64,000 bases of DNA from Pseudomonas sp. RIT-PI-q (GTDB lineage: Bacteria > Pseudomonadota > Gammaproteobacteria > Pseudomonadales > Pseudomonadaceae). The stretch covers positions 1 through 64,000 of the forward strand of contig NZ_LHPC01000040.1 of assembly GCF_001297125.1 (NCBI RefSeq), read 5' to 3'. The notes beneath the pieces are model-generated. The model was not told the DNA's origin and did no database searches. It saw only the letters and a program-made list of their open reading frames with translations. Below are positions 1 through 8,600 of this stretch, in pieces. Both the position numbers and the translations under genes were made by a program. How positions within the stretch are numbered: position 1 is the first letter of the stretch; the number at the start of each line of letters is the position of its first letter.

Positions 1-145
1 GTTGGTTACATCTTTGATTTCTCGCGGAGTAACTTGTGATGCTGATAATCTTGTTGACTATCAGTCTGACTCCACAAGCACCCACACGAATTGCTTGATT
101 CAGTTGTTAAAGAGCGGTTGGTTAAGATCTTTCGTCTCAACCGAG
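1..145 (-). other. rRNA operon leader (5' of a 16S gene outside the window)
   Basis: Read on the minus strand, this stretch matches the Pseudomonas pre-16S leader as I remember it: a boxA, then a segment ending in AATCAAAGATGTAACCAAC, which in pseudomonads lies shortly before the 16S start. The mature 16S gene is therefore expected a little beyond position 1, transcribed leftward. The short open frames here are not genes. Recognition is from memory, without alignment. Confidence 0.75.
104..115 (-). promoter_or_regulatory. boxA antitermination site of the rRNA leader
   Basis: The minus-strand sequence GCTCTTTAACAA is the classical rrn boxA bound by the NusB/NusE antitermination complex. It lies about 37 bases downstream of the predicted -10 element, as expected in an rRNA leader. 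Confidence 0.75.
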
Positions 146-151
146 GCGCGC

Positions 152-180
152 ACTTTACAGCACACATCCTCAATTTGCAA
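152..180 (-). promoter_or_regulatory. rRNA operon promoter
   Basis: On the minus strand a -35 TTGCAA (175-180) and a -10 TAAAGT (152-157) are separated by exactly 17 bases. They are followed by a G+C-rich discriminator (GCGCGCCTC), typical of stringently controlled rRNA promoters, and preceded by an A+T-rich stretch (about 185-215) that could be an UP element. The position just upstream of boxA and the leader fits. Confidence 0.7.
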
Positions 181-464
181 CCCTTAAAAGCTACTGATTT
201 AACTATCAAAATCAATCACTTAGGCCAGAACAAGCAGCAAACTGCTCGTCAGCGGGAGGCGAATACTACAGCATTAAAATACGTGGTCAACCCCCGCCTG
301 AAAATTCTTTAAATTCGATAGCCCCTCACCGAGCTTGACCCTACGACAGATGCCGCCCCGACAAACGTCCGTCAGGGGCTTCTGGTTAACATCTGGAAAC
401 AGCCGATTAATTGCCAAGCCATAAGGCGTCTGTTTGCATGCCCGATCAGTCAAGGAGACAGACA

Positions 465-1184
465 ATGAAAACCATGGTGGTAGGCGCAAGCAAAGGTTTG
501 GGCAGAGCGTTGATCGAAGGGCTGGGAGAGGCTGACGATACCCTGATAGGTGTCTCCCGCATCCGCCCCGAACACCTGATACCCAAACCAGGTGTTCATG
601 TGCGGTGGATAGAAGCCAATCTTGGTGAACCCGCAATGGCTACCCAGATCATCGAACAGGCTGTGGCAGATGGCGGGTTGGATACGCTGATCTACAACCT
701 GGGGATATGGGAGGAGTTTGCCTTTGATCCGGTGTACGACTTTCTGGCTGACCACGACGACCAGTTGGAGGCAATCGTCAACTGCAACATCACCTCGACC
801 ATTGTGCTGATTAAACGACTGCTTCCGGTGCTGCTCAAAAGCGCTAACCCAAGAATCATATTAACCGGTTCGACTTCAGGCTTGCCGCAAAGTGGACGAC
901 CAGAAGTCGCCTTTGGTGCCTCCAAGTTCGCTCTGCGCGGGATAGCCGATGCCCTGCGCGAAGGGTACAGGCAGCAACGCCTTGGAGTGACCTGCCTGAA
1001 CCTGGGCTACCTGAATACCAAGGATCCACTGAGCACCCCGCGAGCCCTAGCCGAGCAGCGCGGTGAAGGCTATTCGATTCCCGTGCACGACGTCGTACAG
1101 GTAGTACGCATGGCCTTGAGTTTGTCTTCAGCAAGCTTCGTCAAGGAACTTACCTTGCCTGCGATACTTGATGAGCGCTTCTGA
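465..1184 (+). CDS. SDR-family protein lacking the catalytic tyrosine
   Basis: A 239-residue classical-size short-chain dehydrogenase/reductase. The cofactor loop GASKGLG (residues 7-13) and the YNLG segment (77-80, in place of NNAG) mark the Rossmann fold, and Ser136/138 sits in the active-site strand. The YxxxK signature reads FGASK (150-154), so the usual proton-donating Tyr is Phe while Lys154 is kept. The protein may be inactive as an oxidoreductase, or work as a binding or regulatory SDR; the substrate is unknown. The start at 465 is chosen because AAGGAG lies 8 bases upstream; an upstream in-frame ATG at 411 has no ribosome site. It appears monocistronic, downstream of and divergent from the rRNA promoter. 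Confidence 0.75.
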   Translation: MKTMVVGASKGLGRALIEGLGEADDTLIGVSRIRPEHLIPKPGVHVRWIEANLGEPAMATQIIEQAVADGGLDTLIYNLGIWEEFAFDPVYDFLADHDDQLEAIVNCNITSTIVLIKRLLPVLLKSANPRIILTGSTSGLPQSGRPEVAFGASKFALRGIADALREGYRQQRLGVTCLNLGYLNTKDPLSTPRALAEQRGEGYSIPVHDVVQVVRMALSLSSASFVKELTLPAILDERF

Positions 1185-1492
1185 CGGCCGGGGCGGATAT
1201 CCGAGCCTGACTCACTGACTCGGAGCAAACAAACTGATCGTCCGTTCTGGCTTCTGGGCGACACGTCGAGGTGACGCATGAGCAGGGTCAAAAACGACGT
1301 CATGCATCTGTAATCCCACGTTAGAACGTTGCGAGTTTCTGGCAACACACTCATGGTCCATGCCTTTTTTTATCCCCTGGCAGCGCCCATCCCGACCACC
1401 GGCATTGCAGAGCCGCCGACCTTGAACCATATATAAAGCAATACGCCATCATCGTTACAGCTCGTTCCGCCAAGGCGGCAGGTCAACTCAAC
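1185..1492. other. noncoding interval between the SDR and LuxR genes
   Basis: 308 bases without a supportable gene. An A+T-rich stretch with TATATAAAG (about 1430-1438) precedes the LuxR-type gene and could serve as its -10 region, but no convincing -35 was found. Confidence 0.4.
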
Positions 1493-2599
1493 ATGGTGAT
1501 TCAAGTACACGAACAGCAGCTGTACGACGAACTCATCGACCTGTGCTATGAGTGTGCGCTGGATACAACAACTTGGCAGCCCTTGCTGGAGCGACTGGTC
1601 GAGGCCAGCGGTCATCAGAAGATTTTTTTGTTCCACGCCAATCACCACAAGAGCGACGCTCAAGCCACTACGACTATCAACCTGTGCTCCCCCGCTGGAT
1701 TGAATGGCTACAACAATCAGCATTGGCGGCTTATCCCGGGTCTTGATTTCAGTGGCTCCCACACCCTGGGCTCCTGGCACACGGAGCTTATCGATTTCGG
1801 TACTGAACACGCCCTGCAAGATCCGAATGATCAGGCGCTCAACCTTCCTCATGGCTTGCATAATGTCGCCAGCGTGAGACTCGATGAACAGACCGACTCG
1901 GGCATCTACCTGACCGCACTCCACCAGGTCGGTGCGCCCTCGCCTTCTGCCCGACACTTTGCTCTGCTGGAGCGAATCACCCCGCACTTGCTCAAGGCAG
2001 TCAAACTGTCAGCCAGGATCAAGTGCCTGGAATTGGATCTGGCCAAACGAGACCTGCTGCTGGACCATCACACGGCTCCGCTCTGGCTGCTCGATGGCGA
2101 GGGGCAAGTGTTGCACTGCAATCAGGCTGCGCGGCACATGAGCCTGAGTGGTTCACCGCTGTTTGAAAAATTCGCCCACCTGCACAGCACCACTCAAGAC
2201 ACTCGTCTACGGACACTTATTCGCCGTGCCGCGGGCAAAGACGGCAAACGCCAGGCCGGCTGGCTACGCTTCGACACCAGCGAATCGCAGGAGCTGCTGG
2301 TCACTCCGGTTCCCGCAGACGCGGACCACAACCGTTACTTCAACACACCATTGGTGTTGCTGGCACTGCTGGAAAACTGCTTGCCAAGTCCATTGCTGGC
2401 CGAGCTTTTCCAGCTTAGCCCGGCCGAGCATCGGCTGGCGGAACTGCTGGCTCAGGGGCTTACACTGGAAGGCTGCGCCACGCGCCTGAACGTCTCCATC
2501 AACACCGTAAAGACCCAACTGCGAGCACTGTTTCGCAAAACCGGCACCACCCGCCAGGCGCAACTGATCAACCTCTTTACCCGGTTGATCGGGGGTTGA
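1493..2599 (+). CDS. LuxR-type transcriptional regulator
   Basis: A 368-residue protein with a C-terminal LuxR/GerE helix-turn-helix (about residues 305-365). The segment LSPAEHRLAELLAQGLTLEG is followed by the recognition-helix region with SINTVKTQLRALFRKT. The N-terminal 300 residues show no autoinducer-binding, receiver or ATPase signature; the layout resembles the PAS-like sensor plus HTH regulators common in pseudomonads. No strong ribosome site precedes the ATG. The gene ends head-to-head with the giant RTX gene, with only 30 bases between the stop codons, so a role in controlling that cluster is possible but inferred from position only. Confidence 0.8.
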   Translation: MVIQVHEQQLYDELIDLCYECALDTTTWQPLLERLVEASGHQKIFLFHANHHKSDAQATTTINLCSPAGLNGYNNQHWRLIPGLDFSGSHTLGSWHTELIDFGTEHALQDPNDQALNLPHGLHNVASVRLDEQTDSGIYLTALHQVGAPSPSARHFALLERITPHLLKAVKLSARIKCLELDLAKRDLLLDHHTAPLWLLDGEGQVLHCNQAARHMSLSGSPLFEKFAHLHSTTQDTRLRTLIRRAAGKDGKRQAGWLRFDTSESQELLVTPVPADADHNRYFNTPLVLLALLENCLPSPLLAELFQLSPAEHRLAELLAQGLTLEGCATRLNVSINTVKTQLRALFRKTGTTRQAQLINLFTRLIGG

Positions 2600-2623
2600 G
2601 GACGGGTTTGTCCTGCAACCCCC
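2591..2623. terminator. possible shared hairpin between convergent genes
   Basis: The left arm GGGGGTTGAGGAC and the right arm GTCCTGCAACCCCC pair with one bulged base around a six-base loop, spanning the luxR-type stop codon and the gap before the RTX gene end. Neither side has a clear T tract, so intrinsic termination is uncertain. Confidence 0.4.
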
Positions 2624-2629
2624 GGTACC

Positions 2630-5600
2630 TTAAACGTAGAGATGCACATCGCTTGCCGTCAGAGTCGTCACACCGGTCAAGGTCACCACTGCGACCGCGT
2701 TGCCGTTGGCGGCGCCGTCAGCATCGTAATAGAGCGTGTGGTCATTCTGGTTGAACACCAGATGCGCGCCCGCCACCTCGTTCTGCGCACCGTTAACGTT
2801 GGCCAGTGTATCGGCGACGGTCTGGCCCTGCAGATTGAATAGCCCACTGTTGAGCGCCAGCACGTCGCTGCCCTGGGTGAAGTCGGTGATCAGATCGGCA
2901 CGATCGCCCGGCAACTGGGCGAACTGGAAGGTATCGGCCCCGGTGCCACCGCTGAACCAGTCGGTTTCGAGGGTACTGCGGATGACGTTGGCCGAGGCGT
3001 CGCCGGTCCATTCGAGGTGGTCAAGGACGGGGTTGCCGTTGGAGTCGTAGCGTTGGGTGTAAATATTGAAGCCGCTATCGTCCTGGTCGACGGACATCCA
3101 GCTCACCACAAAACCGTCGTCGCTGAACGCGCCGATCACCGGTCGCAGCGCCTGGTGGGAAGTGCTGCTGTCAATCTGCACCTCGCCGCCCACCGCCAAG
3201 CCATTGGCATCGTAGCGCTGAAATTGGATGCCAGAGCCGTTGACGTCTGACATCCAACTCACCACATAACCACCGTCGCTGAGCGCGGCGATCGCCGGTT
3301 GCTGCTCGTGGTGAGAAGAGGTGTTGTTAAGCAGCACCTCGCCGCCCACCGCTGAGCCGCTGGCATCGTAGCGCTGCGCGTAGAAGGTCGTATCGTTTTG
3401 CCGATTGGACGAGGCCCAACTGATCACATAGCCGCCGTCACTGAGCCCACTGATCGCCGGGGCCATCTGATTGTCGAGCGTGGTACTGTTGACTTGCACC
3501 TCGCCTCCCACAACTGCGCCGCTGGCATCGTAGTGCTGCGCGTACACGCCATAGCCGTTACCGTCCTGGTTACTCGACATCCAGCTCACCACGTAACCAC
3601 CACCGCTGAGTCCGCTGATCACCGGCCCTAGCTGATTGTCGAGTGTGGTGCTGTTAACCTGCACCTCGCCGCCCACCGCTGCGCCGCTGGCATCGTAGCG
3701 TTGCGCGTAGATCCCATAGCCGCTGCCGTCCTGGCCAATAGACACCCAACTCACCACATAGCCGCCATCGCTGAGCGCGGCGATCGTCGGGTCTTGCTGA
3801 CTGTCGAGCGTGGTACTGTTGACCCGCACCTCACCACCCACAGCGCCACCACTGGCATCGTAGCGTTGCGCGTACACGTCATAGTCGTTGCCGTCCTGGC
3901 CACCAGACATCCAGCTCACCACATAACCGCCGTCACTGAGCGTGCTGATCACCGGTGCCAACTGATCGTCGAGCGTGGTGCTGTTGACACGTACCTCGCC
4001 CCCCACAGCTGCACCAAGAGCATCGTAGCGTTGCAGGTACACGCCATAGCCGCTGCCATCCTGGCCGTAAGACGCCCAACTCACTGCATAACCACCGTCA
4101 CCGAGCACGGCAATCGCCGGGTCTTGCTGTTGATCAAAAGTGGTGCTATTGACCCGGACATCGACGCGCAGCGCTTGCAGCCGCACCCCATCACTAAACT
4201 GTAGCGTTTCGAAGTCATGCAAGGTATCGATGCCTTCGTTACCGTCAACAGTGTTCAAATCGGCAACGCTGATCTGGCCAAGCCCCTGCACACCGATGGC
4301 AAAGTCGTGCTGACTGCCCAGGTACATAGCCGTGTCGTGACCCGACCCGCCGAATAAGGTGTCGTTGCCAGCGCCCCCGAAAATGCGCTCGTCGCCGCTG
4401 CCTAGCTGGACCAGGTTGTTGCTGGCATCGCCCGTCAGCGTCGCCATATTGATGACTGCATGACCACTGGCATCGAAGCGCTGCGCATAGATGCCCCAGC
4501 CGCTGCCGTCCTGCTCGCTAGTCCAGCTCACCACATAACCGCCACCGGCAAGCGCCGCCACGCTTGGGGTGAGCTGACCATTCCCGTTTTCAGTGTTGAC
4601 GCGCACCTCGCCGCCAACAGCTGCACCATTGGCATCGAAGCGCCGTGCACAGATGCCGTAGCCGCTGCCGTCCTCGTCGTACGTCCAGCTCACCACATAA
4701 CCACCGTCGCTGAGCGCATCGATCACAGGTTGCTGCTGATAACTGTCGAGCGTGGAGCTACTAACCCGCGCCTCACCGCCCACCGCTGCGCCGCTGGCAT
4801 CGTAGCGCTGCGAGTAAATGCCAAAGCTGCTGCCGTCCTGCTCCTGGGAGAACCAGATCACCACATAGCCGCCACCAGCCAGTGCTGTCACGCTCGGGTA
4901 GGACTGATTATTCAAGGTGACGGTGTTGACACGTACCTCGCCACCCACCGCTACGCCGCCAGAATCGTAGCGCTGCGAGTAGATGCCAAAACCGCTACCA
5001 TCCTGACCGTTGGACATCCAACTCACCACATAGCCGCCGTCGCTGAGCCCGCTAATCGCCGGTTGCTCCTGACTGCCTGGAGTGGTGCTGTTGACCCGCA
5101 CTTCACTACCCACCGCTGTGCCACTGGCATCGTAGCGCTGGGCGTAGATACCATAGCCACTGCCATCCTGGCCGCTGGACATCCAACTCACCACATAGCC
5201 GCCGTCGCTGAGCCCGCTAATCACCGGTTGTTCCTGACTGCCGAGAGTCGTGCTGTTTACCCGCACTTCGCTACCGACAGCGGTGCCACCGACATCGTAG
5301 CGTTGCGCGTAAATACCATAGCCGTTGCCATCCTGACCGTTGGACATCCAAGTCACCACATAACCGCCATCGCCGAGCGCACCAATCGCCGGTTGTTCCT
5401 GATTATCGAAAGTGCTGCTGTTGACTCGCACCTCGCCGGTCACCGCTGCACCGCTGGCATCGAAGATCTGTGCGTAAATGCCATTACCACTACCGTCCTG
5501 GCTGTAGGACACCCAACTCACCACGTAACCGCCACCCGCCAGCGCTGCCACACTCGGGCTTAACTGGTCACCGGTCGTATTTGTATTGACCTGCACCTCC

Positions 5601-8600
5601 CCTCCCAAGGAGTCATTCACCATGATCGTACCGTCGGCAAAGCTCAGTTGTTCGACAGCGTTGATCTGGTCCAGTCCTGCCACGCCGCTCCCGGCACCCG
5701 CCTCGACCACCAGATCGCCATGCGGATCGACGGTGAAGATGTACTGGTTGATGCTGGCGCTGTAACGCACGCTGTCAATGCCCGCTCCACCGTCAAGCCG
5801 ATCATTGCCGACACCACCGTCGAGTTCGTCGTTGCCGGCGAGGCCAACCAATGTGTCATTGCCGTCGTGGCCGAGCAGGCGGTCAGCCGATGCTGTACCG
5901 GTCAGCAAATCATCACCGGCACCGCCTTCGATCAGATTGATCACGCCGCCTGCTGGCGACGTGGCTGGCGAGAAATTGTCGGAGGTCAGTGTTGCCGCAT
6001 TGGTATTCTGCAGCGTAATAACGGTTTGCCAACTGTTCGTGGCGACACCCGCACCGTCCCGATCCCACTGCAGTAGCGTATCGGCACCTTGCTGCACCAG
6101 GCGCAGGAAACCCATCGCCGGATCGAACGGGTTGCCACCGCTATAGCTGCTGCCGATCAGCAGGTTGTTGATGTAGAGGATGTCACCCGCGCTGCCGGGG
6201 GTGAAGTCGCTGACAAGCAACTGACCGATGGAACCGGGCACCGGGAAGTAGGTATCGCGTCCACTGCCGCCGATGACTGTGGTGATGGAGTCAGGATTGA
6301 TCTGAGAGACAATGATCTGGTCATTACCCGCGCCTCCGTCGATGCTGTTGATGGCGACCAGCCCGGAGGCGTCACCATCCTCCAAGGTGTCATTGCCGTC
6401 TCCGCCAATGATCACATTGCTACCACTCCCGCCCATCAGCCAGTCGTTACCGGTGCCACCGGAGAGCGTGTCGTCGCCACTGCCCCCTACCAAAACATCG
6501 TTGCCGTTGAAACCGTTCAGCGTATCGTTGCCGGCCAGGCCATTTATCGTATCGTTGAACATGCTGCCGTTGAGCACGTCATCGTTGGGCGTGCCATTCA
6601 GCGTCAGGCCTGACAAGCTGCCGTCCGGCGATACGGCCGGCGTGAAGTTCTCAATGGTTAGCTCCGCCGCATTCGTATTCTGCAGCGTGATGACGGTCTG
6701 CCAACCGTTAGTCGCGACACCCGCGCCATCCCGATCCCACTGCAGCAACGTATCGGCGCCTTGCTGCACCAGCCGCAGATAACCCAGCGCCGGGGCGAAC
6801 GGGTTGCCGCCGCTGTAGCCGCTACTGTTGGTCAGCAAGTCGTTGATGTCGAGGATGTCGCCCGTGGCGCCGGGACCGAAGTCGCTGACGAGCAACTGGC
6901 CGATGGAGTTGGGCTGAAACTGGTAGGTGTCACGTCCACTGCCACCGATGACCCTGGTGACGGAATTGACGTTGCTCTGACTGACTTGAATCGTGTCGTT
7001 ACCGGCACCCGCATCGATACTGTTGTTGGCGACCTGGCCGGTGCCATCGATATCCCTCAGGAGATCGTTGCCGTCACCGCCCTGGAGCGTATCGCTACCA
7101 TCACCTGCGGACATACGGTCATCACCACTACCGCCATCGATCATGTCGTTGCCAGTACCACCGACCAAAGTGTCGTTGCCGGCCAAGCCATAAATCGCAT
7201 CGTCGAACGGGCTGCCGATGAGCAAGTCATCGTCGGGCGTGCCAACCAAAGAGCTGACCAGGTTAAACGTGAAGTCATCGCTCGCCGAGAGACCGCCCGA
7301 GTCGGTCGCCGTTACGGTGATGCCAATTCCCCCTGGCTGGGTGCCCGCCGGTGGTGTACCGCTGAAGCTGCGGCTCGGAGCATCGAAGGTCAGCCACGTC
7401 GGTAATGGGTCGCCATTAGCCAAACGGGCACTCAGGACCAGGCTGTCGCCGACATCGACATCAGCAAAGGCATTCGCCGGCAAGGTGTAGGCAGCGGGCT
7501 GCCCCAGCCCGCTGGTTTGGTCGAACAACGCCACCTGCAATGTCGGCGCGTCGTTGACCGCCACCAGGTTAAAGCCCTGCGTAGCAGGAGCCGAGCCACC
7601 ATGGCCATCGATGACCTGGTAGTTCAGCGTGACCGCGCCGTTGTAGTTGGCATCCGGCGTAAAGGTCCAGCTGCCGTCGCCGTTGTCGACCAGCGTGCCG
7701 TGGTTGGCGCTGAGGTTGGTGACGGACAAGGTGTCACCGTCCGGATCGCTGGCGTTGGCCAGCAACTGCGCGGACGTAATGCTATAGGCCGTGTCTTCCG
7801 TGCCTGAAGGCAACATGCTCGGGGCGCTGACAACCGGTGCATCGTTGGTGTTGCCGATGGTCAGGGTGAAACTGCTGCTCGCCGTGGCATTGCTGCCATC
7901 GGTAGCCGTCACTCTCACGCTCAGGCTCCCCACATCGCCATTGCCCGGCGTACCACTGAAGCTGCGGCTGACCGAATCAAAGCTCAGCCAGCTCGGCAAT
8001 GGGTCGCCGTTGGCCAGACTGGCGCTGTAGCCGAGGGTATCGCCGACATCCACATCGGCAAAAGTGTCGAGCGGCACGGTGTAGCTGAAGGGCAAATCCT
8101 GGTTGGCGTTTTGCGCGAGCAGTGCAGTAGCCACGGTCGGCGCATCATTCACCGCCACCAGGTTAAAACCCTGGGTAGCGGCAGCCGAACCACCTTGACC
8201 ATCGATGACTTGGTAGTTCAGCGTGACCGCGCCGTTGTAGTTGGCATCCGGTGTAAAGGTCCAGCTGCCGTCGCCGTTATCGAACAGCGTGCCGTGGTTA
8301 GCGCTAAGGTCGGCAACAGACAAGGTGTCACCGTCTGGATCGCTGGCATTAGCCAGCAACTGCGCGGCGGTAATGTTGTAGGCCGTGTCTTCAGTGCCCG
8401 AAGGCAAAGCGCTCGGGGCGCTGACAACTGGTGCATCGTTGGAGTTGCCGACATTCAAATTGAAGCTGCTGCTTGCCGTCGCATTGCTGCCATCGGTGGC
8501 CGTGACTTTCACACTCAAGCTGCCCACATCACCATTGCCCGGCGTACCACTGAAGCTGCGGCTGACCGAATCAAAGCTCAGCCAGCTCGGCAATGGGTCG

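Noticed and set aside
1..310. Small open frames in the left edge
   Set aside because: They lie in the rRNA leader and promoter; no ribosome sites and no conserved product.
3018..5607. Regular ~165-bp repeats considered as a CRISPR or noncoding satellite
   Set aside because: The units are in frame, diverge mainly at the third codon position and encode a protein repeat; there are no unique spacers.
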